A stretch of 64,000 nt of DNA from Trametes villosa (GCA_002964805.2 PUDQ02000057.1:1-64000); one strand, 5' to 3'; shown: positions 1 through 12,100, numbered from the stretch's first letter. Notes: a model not told the origin generated them from the letters alone. Numbers and translations: made by a program.

Positions 1-2715
1 CCGATGGGTATTCGGTAAGCCCGCCTTATACTGAGCAGCAGCGAGAAAAGCGAGCAGAGTCTCCGCTTGCTCGTGCTGAGTACCATCTGCGTCCGTACGT
101 GCATCAACCCGAGCAGGGGGTTCATCACCGTACGTACTGTCCCCATAGCGCTTAGGCGGTCTGGCCTCGCGATGAGGCTTATCGCGCGCAATGCTAGGAC
201 CTCCCACTGGCTCATGACGGCGGCGCACGTGGGAAGGACGAGGAGGGGGAACAGGCGGAGGTGTGGGTGGACGTTCAGGTTCAGCGGGAGCTTCTGGCTC
301 TGGAGCCGGAGGAGCAGGAGCGGGTGGAGGGTCCAGAACCTCAGGCTGAGGTTCAGGAAGTTGGATAGGAAGAGGAGGGAGCTCGTCGTCATCAGCGTTC
401 GAGGCTTCATCAGACGGCTCGGTGTACTCTGGGAACGGACTATCATCCGGGGTAACAGGATGATCGCCGGGGGTTTTACGTGCAGGGAAAGACTCTTCGT
501 CAAATGTCACATCGCGAGACACGACGATAGAGCGGGTGGCCGAGTTCCAAAATCTGTACCCCTTTGAACCGGCTTCATACCCCACGAAGGTCATCTCGAC
601 AGCCTTCTTGTCGAGCTTTCCAGCGCGCTCTGACTTCTGCATGTGAACATATGCTTTGCACCCAAAAACGCGGAAGTAGGACACGTCGGGGACGGTCCCA
701 TCCCAGACCGTAATGGGGCAGCGCCATTTAAGGCGACGCATGGGCTGACGATTGTAGATATGGACGGCTGCTTCCATAGCGAGCTGCCAGAAACCGTGGC
801 TGAGTCCAGCTTGGTGGAGCATGGACATGGCCTTCTCGACGACGGTACGGTTCCAGCGTTCTGCACGTCCATTCTGCTGGGGCGACTTAGGCATAGTCTT
901 ATGGTGCTCGATCCCATGCTTGCGAAGATGATCGGTAAACTCCTTCGAGGTGTATTCCCCCCCGCGATCAGAACGGACTCGCTTGATCTTCTTGCCAGTC
1001 TGGTTCTCAGCCCACGCCTTGTAATCGTCAAACGCACGGAAGGCGTCAGACTTGTGCTTAAGGTAGTAGGCGCGAGCGAGACCGGAGTGATCGTCGATAA
1101 AACCAGCGAAGTACGAGTAACCGTTGATCGAGCGGGTACGCATGGGGCCATCCAGATCAGTGTGGACGAGCTCAAGGGGCTCAGTCGCACGCTTTTCTGA
1201 AGGAGGGAAGGAGGAGCGATGGGATTTGCCAAAGGCGCATCCGTCGCATGGTTCACCGTCCGCAGGGTCGATAGCATCAACACCTTTCACGTTCGAAGGA
1301 AGCTTGGAGAGAGCCTCCTTGCCTGCATGTCCGAAGCGACGATGCCAGGTCTTATAGGTACGAACGTTCAGGTCGAGCTTAAGACTGTCCGCGATCTCGA
1401 GTTCACACTCATAGAGATTAGAACGCGGGACATACTGCGCCTCCAGGATTTTACGTCCTGGGATTGTAATCGTAGCACCATGAGCAACAGAGCCCGTAGG
1501 CAGCCTGTTGAAGATGGTCATCTTCCCGTCTCCTTGGAAGATGGAATAACCTTGCCGCTCGATAGTGCCAGTGGAGAAGAGTCGCGAGGCCGCTTTAGGG
1601 ACATAGCAGACCTTAGGTAGCGTGATCTTCCACTTAACACCGTCGATGTACGTCTCAGCCTTAACGGTACCCTCGCCTACACCAAGTACAGAGTTCCCAC
1701 TTCCAGCAGTGCTGAAGACAATGGGGTCGTTGTACTCGTGATAAGTAGCGAAATCAGCGAGGTTCCAGGTGACATGCATGGAGGCTCCTGAGTCCATAAG
1801 CCAACGAGTAGGAATCACGCCAGCGGCATTAGCCGCACGATAGAAAGAAGCGTGCATAGAGGCGTCCTCAGAGGAGGAGGCGCCTGCGGACTCGACTACA
1901 AGTACATTGGCAGCGGGAGCGACGACGTGAGCGGTATTGGTAGTGTCCTTTCCTTTCCCCTTGTCCTTCTTCTTCCCACCATTGCCCTTGCCGTTGGGAC
2001 GCATCTCGGGGTGCTTCTTGTAGCAAGTGGACTCGTGGTGAGTCGCACTACCACAGTGGGAGCAGGGGCCCTTCGGCTTAGGCTGCGTCTTGGAGACGCG
2101 GGAGGCGGACTGTCCGGACTTGCGCATGGACTCCTCAGCGAGAGACTTCGCGAGGATGACGTCGACGGTGAGTTTCTCGAGCTCCGTCGTGGCCATAAGC
2201 GCAGAGATCATCGACCGGTAGGACTCCGGGACCTTGGACAGAAGGATGAGGGCCTGGATCGTCTCCTCGAGCTTGATCCCATTGGTGGAGATCTCGCGGA
2301 GGCGGGTGACGATCTTGCTCGACTGGTCCTGAATGGACTTCTGGTCCGACATGCGACCTTCGCTGATGAGGGCCTCAAAGAGGCCCCAGACGTGCGCGCT
2401 GTTCGGTTTCCCAAACTTGGTTTGCAGCGCGTCCCACATCTGCTTGGCTGTAGCAGTTGTGCCAGCGACGGTTGCGGCGGAATCCAGGATGTAGTGGAAG
2501 CTAGGCGCGGTCCGGATGGTGATGAGACCGGCAGCCTTGTTGTTTTGCTTCTTCCACTCCTTGGAGGCTTCCGCATCAGTAGCGGCGGGCTGAGTGCCCG
2601 TGATAGCCTCCCAGCAGTCGGCGAACATGAGGTAACCCTTCATCTTCGCGGCCCAGTCCGCATACTGAGCGGCGGAAGAGAGAGCAGGGACAGATTCTGG
2701 TTTGATATCCCCCAT
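1..2715 (-). CDS. Ty1/Copia retrotransposon gag-protease-integrase polyprotein, partial (continues past window edge)
   Basis: One minus-strand frame stays open from 3165 down to base 1; the first in-frame ATG is at 2715. In order I read: a Gag region; a CCHC zinc knuckle (CSHCGSATHHESTC, about 2030-2075); a retropepsin motif WLMDSGASMH near 1800; an integrase HHCC zinc finger (HRRFGH ... CDGCAFGK); and the integrase core with D in HTDLDG, D in RSDRGGEY and E in NGRAERW. After the core comes a proline-rich linker. Reverse transcriptase and RNase H should lie beyond the left edge, and the integrase-before-RT order marks Copia rather than Gypsy. The 150 codons upstream of the ATG are also open, acidic and proline-rich, so a non-ATG or spliced N-terminal extension is possible. 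No internal stop was seen, so this copy may be intact. It replicates through an RNA intermediate packaged in virus-like particles. Confidence 0.9.
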   Translation of the reverse strand, partial: MGDIKPESVPALSSAAQYADWAAKMKGYLMFADCWEAITGTQPAATDAEASKEWKKQNNKAAGLITIRTAPSFHYILDSAATVAGTTATAKQMWDALQTKFGKPNSAHVWGLFEALISEGRMSDQKSIQDQSSKIVTRLREISTNGIKLEETIQALILLSKVPESYRSMISALMATTELEKLTVDVILAKSLAEESMRKSGQSASRVSKTQPKPKGPCSHCGSATHHESTCYKKHPEMRPNGKGNGGKKKDKGKGKDTTNTAHVVAPAANVLVVESAGASSSEDASMHASFYRAANAAGVIPTRWLMDSGASMHVTWNLADFATYHEYNDPIVFSTAGSGNSVLGVGEGTVKAETYIDGVKWKITLPKVCYVPKAASRLFSTGTIERQGYSIFQGDGKMTIFNRLPTGSVAHGATITIPGRKILEAQYVPRSNLYECELEIADSLKLDLNVRTYKTWHRRFGHAGKEALSKLPSNVKGVDAIDPADGEPCDGCAFGKSHRSSFPPSEKRATEPLELVHTDLDGPMRTRSINGYSYFAGFIDDHSGLARAYYLKHKSDAFRAFDDYKAWAENQTGKKIKRVRSDRGGEYTSKEFTDHLRKHGIEHHKTMPKSPQQNGRAERWNRTVVEKAMSMLHQAGLSHGFWQLAMEAAVHIYNRQPMRRLKWRCPITVWDGTVPDVSYFRVFGCKAYVHMQKSERAGKLDKKAVEMTFVGYEAGSKGYRFWNSATRSIVVSRDVTFDEESFPARKTPGDHPVTPDDSPFPEYTEPSDEASNADDDELPPLPIQLPEPQPEVLDPPPAPAPPAPEPEAPAEPERPPTPPPVPPPRPSHVRRRHEPVGGPSIARDKPHREARPPKRYGDSTYGDEPPARVDARTDADGTQHEQAETLLAFLAAAQYKAGLPNTHR

Positions 2716-3165
2716 GACGAGGATAAAGAACTCGGGGGAATCGGTGAAGTCTTCGCCGAAGTCTAGATCGAGTGAAGTTGGAGAGGGCGAGCGCGAAGAG
2801 ACTTCAGAATCTGGGAGAGGAACGGTTGTAGGAGACGGGGGAGCAGACTGAGGGAGCGGAACGAGGTGCCAATGGCCAACCTGGTGAGGACTGATGAGAG
2901 CGGCCCAGCTTCGAGAAGGTCCTCGAGGTGCTTGATCGTAGCGGTTAGGGCAGGGATGCTCGTCGCAAGGGGTGTAAGAGTCGTCCTCTGGATACCAATG
3001 ACGATCGAATTGATCTTCTGTGTCGAAGACGTGGAAACGACCAGAACAGTCAAATGGTTCGGAGGAGGCGACAGAGGAATCAGAAGAAGAGCCTTGAAGG
3101 TCTGCGTCAACTTCTTCCTCAGAGTCCAGGACCAGGGGTTCCGCTGTTGTGGGCTCCAAAGTGGT

Positions 3166-3665
3166 TCAGGGAAGCGCGATGATTGACTTGCTGTGTGCAC
3201 GGAGAGAGAGAGATGAACACCTGTTGCGGTGCACCAGGAATCCAGGCAGCCGATATGCCCGAAGACCCAGATAGAAGTCGCCAACTGTGCCCAAGAAAGC
3301 TACTAGGTACGTATGGCTATCCGACGCAAAAAGCTATAGTAAGGAGGGTCCGAACGGTTGTCCTCCGGTCCAAAGCTCAGAACGAGCCCGGCTACGACGA
3401 CTGGCAGCTGCAAGTGCAGGGCCTGGTCGAAGTATATGTGAAGAAAGGCCGGACTATAAAAGGCCTGTGTAGCTAGGTGCGTGTGAGTACGTAGGGCTAG
3501 TAAAAGCACTCAGGGCTGCGTCACGAGCGCAGAAATGTCCCCCTGGTAGCAGTGTCGGCGGGCACAGTCAAGAGGTTAGGAAGATGGAGGAGGGTGTGCA
3601 CAAACCAGCGAGGTCGACGAGCAAAGAGTGCGCGCGCGGTGTCGACGATGAGGAGCAACCGGTTA
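3166..3665 (-). other. Copia untranslated leader between primer site and open frame
   Basis: Between the primer binding site and the start of the open polyprotein frame I see no supported separate gene. Several ORFs under 100 codons in other frames look like chance. The stretch is treated as the transcribed leader of the Copia element. Confidence 0.5.
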
Positions 3666-3684
3666 GAGCGCAGGGCTCATAACC
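3666..3684 (-). other. Copia primer binding site matching the tRNA-iMet anticodon arm
   Basis: The plus-strand sequence GAGCGCAGGGCTCATAACC matches the anticodon arm of initiator methionine tRNA, so the minus (coding) strand is complementary to it. It lies directly after the CA end of the LTR. Drosophila copia and some fungal Copia elements prime with a tRNA-iMet fragment cut in the anticodon loop rather than with the tRNA 3' CCA end; this site fits that mechanism. Confidence 0.75.
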
Positions 3685-4259
3685 TGATGAACTCTGAACC
3701 TGGAAGGCTGTAAGCCGCACAAAGAGAGGTCTTCAGTCTGTGAGAGAACGACTATGATTGCATAATACTGTACCTGTAAGCCGCACAAAGAGAGGCTACA
3801 AGTACTAATAAGTAAACATGTAAAGGCGCATAGGTAATATGGGACTTACTCTTCAGTCTGTGAGAGAACGACTGAAGAGCAGAGGCCTGCAGAGTCCTCC
3901 TTATATACTACTGAGGGAGGACGATGAATAAGCATAGAGAAGAGATCATATGACCGTCCAGAGGACGCTGACTGAGCGAGGAGGTACGCTGACTGAGCGA
4001 AGGTAGGACGATGAGTAAGAACGAGGCATGTGATGTCCATGGATGAGTAACACTAAGCTCCAGACAGGTCTAGAATAGTCAGGAGCATCGTAGAACGTAC
4101 CAGAAGCATAGGTAGGGATGGCAGGATGCCGAGTATGTACAGAACAAAAGAATGTACGTATATGGTAAGTAGGAAAGTCCATGCCGGCGTATCGTAGACG
4201 CACGGCCACTAACACTGCCACTCCCGGTCCGGCACAGCCGTAGACACGGAAGTTCAACA
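3685..4259 (-). repeat. 5' LTR of the Copia element
   Basis: Read on the minus strand, the LTR would begin TGTTGAACTT at 4259 and end TTCATCA at 3685, next to the primer site. The 3' end is fixed by the primer site; the 5' end is inferred from a TG start, because the partner LTR is outside the window and no target duplication can be compared. It contains short direct repeats: TAAGCCGCACAAAGAGAGG at about 3711 and 3778, CTTCAGTCTGTGAGAGAAC at 3731 and 3851, and GCTGACTGAGCGA twice near 3969-3998. The second copy of the middle motif closes a hairpin CTTCAGTC/GACTGAAG at 3851-3877. Confidence 0.6.
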
Positions 4260-4567
4260 CGGACACCGTTGCAGCACCCTACACCTCTTTCGCGTTGACG
4301 CGTGTGTACTTGCTAGAATGCGCGCAGGACTTTAGAATAAGCGCTTTGGACGATGTCATGTCTCCGGTACCAAAATAAATACTCGGCTTCCTTTCTATGT
4401 TGTGTAGGTCGATTGAGCGCGTCTTGGGACGTAGTGTGGCCCCGGTTCGTCGCAGAAGACGGTTTTCGTACCCAACCGGTCCCGGGTCCGGCTAAGTTCA
4501 TTGCCTGCATCTGGCAGGCGCCTCGCGCGCGTCTGTCTTTCAACACCCTCCACCACCATCCATCGTT

Positions 4568-6076
4568 ATGTTACGCGAACTGTGCTCTATACTGCTTCGG
4601 ATCTGCCTCAGCATTATGCTTGCTGCTACGCTATGCGCTAGACGATTGCTGCATGCAATACGTCGTGTCCCTCGAGGACGTTCGCTATTCGTTCGCGAAA
4701 TAGCTTCTGGCTCCTCCCGAGCCACCGGCGTGCGCGGAGGCGCAGGCTCGCGACGTAGTATCATCCTGCCCGTCTCGGAGCTTCTATCAGCACCCGTATC
4801 CTCTGGACCTGCTCAACTGTTGATGTTGCAGCAACAGGTAACGTACGTTGGCACATATCGTGAGGGCGAGTCGCATCTCTCCGAGAATCGGCATGAAACC
4901 CCTTTCCGCGTCGCTCTTCGAGTACCTTTACGCACTTTGGCGCAGCTCTTACCCAAAGTCGATCTCCTTCTACTAGCCGCCATGCACGGTATTGCCGGAC
5001 GTTCCCGCACATCTTCTGTTGCTAACGTAGTCGGTGCCCTGTGCGCTCACGCGTGTGAAACGTGCCCTGGCTTCTTGACCGTCGTCGACCTCACGGACCC
5101 TCTATGGGTGTCATATCCACCCGTACTCACTATTTCATTCTTGCAACAGTTTCCGTGGCATACACTGTCCTCCGTGTCGACCACAGAACCTTACATATTC
5201 GACGGCCTCGTCGCAGACAGCGCTGTGAGGGAAAAGGTACGAGGTACTCTCTATGTTCAGTTTGACTGGTTTACGTTGGCGGCTTTGATGCCGGACACCT
5301 TTCTCTTTAGTCACGCCTGTAAACATTCGCTCACTTTTTCCACAGGGAGCTCTCGCGACTATATGCTACAGTGTATATCGCGCCATAGCTGCCCTACTGC
5401 GAATTGCGCCAAATATTTCGCCGTCATGCGTTCCCGCGATTCAGCGCCGCATGACGTTGAGCCCAGCGTGAGGAGTTCCAAACCCCCGCGCGCGTTCTGG
5501 GGACCGGCATCTGAAGATCCGGAAACACCTCAACAGGTACGGTTCCCTCCTTCTCCCATGACTGCGAGCGATACCGCACGCATCGCGCGTGCGTGGTGCG
5601 ACTCGTTCTCGCGTACGCTCGTCGAAGAGCGTGCTTGTGCCGTGTGTGCACGTCTGAGTAAAGCACCTGCGCTTTCATCCGTGCCTAAGACCTCCCTCGA
5701 CCTCTCGGTGCTGTATTGCTCTGGCGAACGCGTGGCGCTGAGCGATACAGGACACAAGGGACCAGAGGAGATACCAGGTCCGGTACTGCTTGGTATGTTC
5801 GCTGAAACTGAGCATATTGATGTGTGTACGTCGTGTTTATCCGCGCTGAAACGGCACAGGCTACCGAAAAACGCGTTAGCGAATGGACTATTTGTCGGAG
5901 ATGTCCCTCCCGAGCTGCAACAGCTACGTTTCGTTGAGAAGTTGATTATTGCGCGTCGGCGTCATAACGCGTTCATGGTTGAGGTCCGCCGAGGGCAGCG
6001 GAAAATGTGTGCTAATGCTGTCACATTTACTCAGCCTGTAGATAAGCTCTACGACGTGCTCCCCCCCCCCTCGTGA
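4568..6076 (+). pseudogene. Helitron replicase-helicase, N-terminal part (ends at a homopolymer frameshift)
   Basis: This is a 502-codon frame from an ATG at 4568 to a stop at 6074-6076. It is the N-terminal part of the Helitron protein whose Rep and helicase domains follow in the next frame. It has a cysteine-rich stretch (HACETCPG; CPTANCAKYF; CAVCARLS; CTSCLSALKRH) resembling the zinc-finger-like region found before the Rep domain in Helitron proteins. The frame fails at ten cytosines (6061-6070): removing one C reads straight into the second frame. That frame has no ATG at its start (it opens at TTG), which supports a single broken gene. The true start is unclear; an overlapping open frame at 4353-4703 may hold part of the N-terminus. 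Confidence 0.8.
6061..6070 (+). other. C10 homopolymer frameshift in the Helitron gene
   Basis: Ten consecutive C residues sit exactly where the Helitron frame shifts. Nine C would keep one continuous frame. This may be a true slippage mutation or an assembly error at a homopolymer; raw reads would decide. Confidence 0.8.
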
Positions 6077-6080
6077 TGAC

Positions 6081-9000
6081 TTGGACGCCGCGCTAGCGGT
6101 CATGTTCACAGGATCCTGTGCCCCTAGTGTCGATGACCTTGACCGCACTCCGTTCATCGTCCGCCATACGTTTGTAAGAAACGCGTTACAGTGGTTGAAG
6201 CGGAACCATACAGACTATAGTTGTGTGACTATCTCAGAGGCGAATCTGTCCACCTATCCGTCTGATACAGTCCCTGTAAGTGTCATTTTCAGACAGACGG
6301 ACGGATCTATGGGGCTGGACTCGTCATTGTCAGGCTTTGACAACGATACAGAGCACGGCACCGTCGAAGGAGAGTGCCCGTTCACCGTGCAAGGCCTTCT
6401 AGGAAAAGATGTCGCCTCAATGTCATACGCTCGGCTTATGTCTAAGGCGATAAAGCACTTCCAATCAGGAGGGAAGGTACTCTCGTATGGTCATGATAAT
6501 ATGCCCGACAGTATATTTCATGACCCCACGTTGTTCCCTTCTATGTTTCCGTGGTTATATCCTTACGGGTTGGGAGGTTTCGAAAACGGTTTGATGGAGA
6601 AAACGCTCTCCCGTCGTACTCACATTCAACATCTCTTACTGTATTATGACCGACGCTTCCAGACAGATGAATACTTCGCGTTCGTCGCGTTCAATCACCT
6701 TCAGATTCGCGATTCCTCCCGTGCAGGTTTCCTTCTCACTGAACGACGCAATTTTCCAGATATCGCACGGCGGATTATGCAAATAGACATCGACGCGCTC
6801 GACCGCTTGATAAGCAGGGGAGGGGATGTACACCTCCTAAAGCCCGAGGACGAGTCCGAGAAGGCGTGCTTTGAATTGTTGTCCCATATTGACTACGTCG
6901 CCGGACATGTAGACGGCTCCTTTACAAATCGCAAATATATGCGGAACGAAATCAAATCTCTGATTCTCGCTGAAGGTGTGCCAACCTTCTTCGTAACGTT
7001 CTCCCCGGTGGACTTTAAACACCCCCTGTGCATCTATTTATGCGGTGAGCCGCTTAACTTGGATAGTCTGGCACCTATGCTACCCACCAGCGCTGCCAGG
7101 TTGCGTCTGATCGCTCGGAATCCTGTAGCGTGTGCGCGGTTCTTCGACGCCATGGTACGAGGTTTTATTACTCATGTTCTGTGCGCTGAAAGTAGCGAGT
7201 GTGGCATATTCGGACGCACGTCTGCATACTATGGTACCGTGGAGCAACAAGGCAGGCTCACTCTACATCTTCACATGCTCGTATGGATTGTAAACTCTCT
7301 GTCTCCTCAAGAAATACGGGACCGTGTTACAGCGGATCTGGACTTCCGTAGCCGATTGCTAGCTTGGCTTGAGAATTGTCATCAGGGAGACTTCAACACA
7401 GGGAGAGACTCGGATATTCACAGGCGTCTCATGCCTTCGTCAATATCGTACGCCGCGGATGAAGGAGAATTCTTCGACATTGAAGATTACCTTGCCGCAC
7501 GCGACCCGGTAACGTGCTTGCCTCGACCACCTCCCCCGTTAGAAGACGAGACGGCAGAAAACCTCGATGTGTGGCACAACGAGATGCTTCACACCGCCGA
7601 TAACGTCGTATATCTGTCTAACAGACACGATCCTGAGCACCGTAAAGGTTGCATGCGAGGAAATCCTCGAGTATGTCGTGCGCGCTTTCCACGTGAGCTA
7701 TATTCCGAAACGACCGTTGACGAAACGGGGGCCATCCGCTTTCGAAAAACTGATAGTTGGATCAATAGCTTCAATAGTTTACTTTCGTACTTAGTGCGCT
7801 GCAATAGCGATGTCACTTGCCTCCTTTCTGGAACGCAAGTGCGTGCCGTTATAGCTTATGTCACTGACTACATCACTAAGTCCAGTCTGAACACTCGTAC
7901 CGTGTTTCAGACAGTTCGCGAGGCTTTTAATAAGCAAAACCTCGCAACAGACGTTCCTGGCTCCGACAGAGATGCCGCGCGACGTATGATTACGCGCATT
8001 GTGAATGGTCTATCGGCGAAAATGGACATAGGTGCACCGTTCATTTGTGCGCATCTTCTTGGTATCCCGGATCACTACACCAACAGGGTGTTCAAAGCAG
8101 TGTACTGGATGACCTACGTACGCCATGTCGAACGCGTGCTCGAGCGTGAAAGCCCTAATGCTGAATATTCAGTTTTGGAGCAAGCTAGAGACCCCGTTGT
8201 CATCGCGCATGCGGATGACAATGTGGTTGCGCTCAGCAAGGTAAACGACTACGTACATCGACCGTCGGCTATGGAACATTGGTCTCTGTACGATTTCTTG
8301 GGACGTAGTGACGTTCGCAAGCTGTCTGCCAAGCGTAAAAGGCGTGAAAATGAAACAGAATCTGGTTCTGACGAAGATTCAGACGAACCGCGTGCTGAAG
8401 ACCTCGAAACCAAGGACGAGTCGTCTGCGGACAACGAGCCGCCTGGAGGGGCGCTACGTACACGTGACCGCGTCTCCCACGCCGCTTCCTCGGTGGCCGG
8501 CTACTTTCTTCCACCCCATCCACAACATAGGACACATGGCTGCCGTCTTCTGCCCATTTCCCAGCGACCGTACACGCTCAACTTCCTCGGAGGGACTCTA
8601 CCACGTCCAGACAAAGGTGACGTCGAGTTTTATAGCCTAGTGATGCTAATTCTATTCAATCCTACAGGCTGGCGACATCCTTCCGATCTGCGTCGGTCCT
8701 TCGACAGCTGGAGTGCCGCATTCAACGCGGCTCATTTTACTGAAGCGCATCGCAAGGTCATGCAAAATCTGAACGTTCTGAACGAGTGTAAGGACGCGCG
8801 CGACGACTTCGCAGCGCAGCGGAAGGCAAACCGGGACGAGGACGTACTGCTGCCTTGCTTCAACGTGTCGCCGGGTTTTCAGGAGGGCGATCCTCTCCTT
8901 GACGAGTTTGAGGATGGAATGCATATAGACGTCGATCTAAACGACTCTTCCGTGTATGGTAAGCAAATGTTACACAGACTCACCGAAATGGGGCGCATGC

Positions 9001-11269
9001 GCTCGCTACTTACCTCGGTTCACTACTTCGACATACCTACCGACGCTCATCACACGGTGCCCTCCGTACAGGTTTTAGTATCTCGCTTGGCCGCTGAGTG
9101 GAAACAAACTGTAGCACTGGCAAAGAGAACGGTACAGCAAGCAAAAAATGCGAACAAGCCATCGGCACCACAGTCATCTTACAGACCATTCAAGCCCGGC
9201 AAGGTTGCTGTCGTCTCGCTCTCTGACTTGTCGTTTTTCCGCAAGGACACAAATATACCTTTAGCTCGACAGGATCCCGCGGTACGTCTGGTTCACGAAG
9301 TTATCAAGCAATTCTCCCTGAATACTGAACAGGAACGTGCATTTATCATAGTCGCTGATGCACTTCACCATCGCGAGCGTCCGCCGCTACGGATGTACCT
9401 CGGCGGCGAAGGAGGGACTGGTAAGTCAACAGTCTTCAACGCCATAACCACGTTTTTACGGCGGCGCGGCGAAGAACATCGCTTCCTCATCATGGCGCCA
9501 ACAGGCTCCGCGGCGGCAAACGTAGATGGAGCCACTTACCACTCGGTACTTGGATTCACAAGGCAGAATACAAATGGCAACTTGACTGCCCTCGCGAAGG
9601 TGCGCGGCCGTTTGGAGGATGCTGACGTATACTTATACGATGAACTATCGATGATCTCTCCTAACGAGTTTTTCAAGATCAGTGCACAGAAATGCGCTGC
9701 TCTAGACTGTCCGGACTACAGCTTCGGTGGCAAGAGTGTCATTTTTTCAGGAGATTTTGCGCAATTGCCGCCTCCCGGCGCAGGCCAAGCGTCTTTGTAT
9801 AGCGCGTCCGTGGGCCCTTGGAGCGAAGCTTTGACTCTGCAGTCGCAGCAGGCCGTCATCGGTAAGGCTCTCTGGCACACTTTTACTACTGTCGTCATTC
9901 TTCGCCAGAACATGCGCCAGACAGGAACTACACTCGGGGACGTGCAGTTACGCGCTATGTTGCATCGTGTACGCTACAGAAGGTGTATACCTGAAGATTT
10001 TGCGCTCCTGGACAGTCGTACAATTGGTAAAGGACTTCCTGCAGATTGTCTTGCTCATCCCCAGGTTCGTAATGTCTCCATCATTACCGCGCGAAATGCA
10101 CACCGCGACGTACTCAACGAAGTGGGCCCAGTGCGTTTCGCCGCTGAGACGGGCCAAACTCTACACTACTTCCGGTCCATTGATCACTGGGCATCTGCAA
10201 CCGTAAGTCGCGACTCGGTCCGTCGGGCACAACGCGAGGCTGATGGAACCTTCGATCCTGTGCGGCGCGACGCAGAGATCTCTGCTCACATTCAGTCAGT
10301 CCTGTGGAACACTCCACCCGCGGCTTCTGACCACTTTGCCGGTACCCTTCCCATCTGTATAGGCTTACCTGTACTTTTGAAGCACAACGTCGCGACAGAG
10401 CTTTGCGCTACAAATGGCGCTGAAGGAATTGTGGTAGGCTGGCAAGCAAGTAAGCATGCAGACAGCGAGCATGATGTCCTAGACGTACTGTTTGTCAGGC
10501 TGACTTCGCCACCACGTCCGACGCAGTTACCCGACCTCCCTCTAAATGTCATCCCTGTCATACGTACTAAGCAAACCATATATGTGTCTCTTCCGAATGA
10601 CACACGCGTATGCATTCAACGTGAGCAAATACCTGTTCTGCCCAACTTCGGCATGTCTGACTTTGCATCTCAAGGTCGTACTCGACATCCCGCGAATGTC
10701 ATAGATCTCACGCACTGTAGAAATAACCAATCAATCTATACTGCACTCTCTCGAACTTCGAGTCTGGATGGTACGTACATCATTGGCACATATGATTGCA
10801 CGAAACTCACAGGTGGGCTTCCAGGTGCGATTCGGCGCGAGTTCAGAGAATTAGAGATTTTAGATGACATTACTCGCATGCGATGCGAAGGTACTCTACC
10901 CCCTTCTGTGTCAGGGAATACAAGGGCCTCTCTCATTGACTCGTATCAGCGATGGAAGGGTATGCACTACACCCCGCCAGCGGTATTGGAGCTGCTAAAC
11001 TGGTCGAAAGAACCGACAGATTCCCTTGCTCCTCCGCTCGAGCCTCCTCCCTGGTCCACATTGCAGTCTCGTGGCATCAAAAAACGCAAACATGCATCAG
11101 GAGATCCTAGTACAGAGGCGGCTAATAAACGACAGCAAGTGATTCGTTCCGCCGACCCTCTTCCCCCAGCTCCGTTCGAAGACCTTCCAGTGGGTTTGAA
11201 GTGGGACGCCGCGAACTGGAGTTGTGCATACGACGCCTTGCTAACAGTCTTTATCAACCTGTTTCGCGT
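6081..11269 (+). pseudogene. Helitron Rep/helicase central part, interrupted by the Gypsy element
   Basis: This frame carries the diagnostic Helitron domains. The HUH endonuclease has FVTFSPVDFKHP (Rep motif 1 region), LTLHLHMLVWI (the HUH histidines) and IAYVTDYITK with the candidate catalytic tyrosines. The PIF1-like SF1 helicase has Walker A GGEGGTGKST at about 9408, Walker B VYLYDELSM at about 9630, FSGDFAQLPP, and the late motif TALSRTSSLDGTYI near 10740. The C-terminus begins a cysteine-peptidase-like domain (NWSCAYDALL, candidate nucleophile Cys). The reading frame is cut at 11269 by the LTR of the Gypsy element and resumes at 24559. The protein nicks and unwinds DNA for rolling-circle transposition in the nucleus. 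With both breaks this copy should not make the full protein. Confidence 0.93.
11266..11269 (+). repeat. 4-bp target site duplication GCGT, left copy
   Basis: GCGT precedes the left LTR and recurs directly after the right LTR (24555-24558). Deleting one copy with the element restores the Helitron reading frame exactly, which independently confirms a 4-bp duplication. Confidence 0.85.
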
Positions 11270-11811
11270 TGTCGTAGGCTATCCGGGAATCGGATTGATT
11301 GGGTAGGTGAAAGGGGTGAGGGGATATGGCGATAAAGATTCCCTGATGCTGCCGCAAAGCGTGTGGGGTTTCCTGCTTTTCCAACAGAGGCTTTGCCGAG
11401 TTCGTGACTAAGCCGGGCTGGCTATGATCCTTGAATAACCGTATATGGTGTGTGTGGATAAAGACCGCGGGTGTGAGTCTTTAATGATGGTCGCCCTGAG
11501 TGTTCGGGCAGAGTTACTCCTATATGTGTCGGGAGGGTCGAGTTCGGGCTGTGTCGGGAGGCGAGTGCTGGTTCTTCCTACGTATAGTCACGCTCTGTGT
11601 AGCGTGGCAAGTGACGTCTCTTCTGTGACCCCGTGTCGAGCGAGCTGTTGTAGCGCGCTGATTGACGTGTCTGCTGGCCCCGTGTCGAGTGTGCTGTCGT
11701 TAGCGCACTGATTGACGTGTCAGTTGTCCTATCTCCTGGGTCCCGTGTTGGTACGCCCTGCGGTTGGCGTGTCAAGTGACGGTGTCGTGTGGTCGTGCTT
11801 CTGTCTTCGTA

Positions 11812-12100
11812 CCAGTAGTTGTCGCAAAGTTCTGTTGAACCCCAACTAGTCTGGTAGCTTCAGTGTTCTCGTGTGCGTGTCTTCTTCGTCCGTGGTCAGT
11901 AGTTGTCGTAAACTCCCAGCTGGAGCCCAACTAATCTGACGAGTCCTGTCGTGTCCGTCTGTGTCTCCGTGGGTACCAGTAGTTGTCGCAGAGTTCCGGT
12001 GAACCCCAACTAATCTGGTGAGTTCTGTGCTATGTCGGCTGTGTACGGCGTGTGCTAGTAGTTGTCGCAAGGTTCCGTATGAACCCCAACTAATCTAGCC
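11812..12100. repeat. Four imperfect hairpin repeats in the LTR
   Basis: Four copies of a roughly 45-bp motif, AGTAGTTGTCGYA ... CCCAACTA(A/G)TCT, start near 11814, 11898, 11978 and 12056. Each carries the inverted pair TAGTTG/CAACTA and so can fold into a stem-loop. The spacers between copies are unrelated. They lie downstream of the TATA box, so they may be in the transcript leader. The same array is at 23455-23743. Confidence 0.8.

Noticed and set aside
643..1200. 185-codon plus-strand ORF
   Set aside because: Antisense to the Copia integrase core.
1852..2766. 304-codon plus-strand ORF
   Set aside because: Antisense to the Copia Gag region; the minus-strand frame carries recognisable Gag, zinc-knuckle and protease motifs, so this is a shadow.
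11812..12100. Four spaced repeats considered as a CRISPR array
   Set aside because: Repeats are diverged, spacing is irregular, the array is inside an LTR and the genome is eukaryotic.
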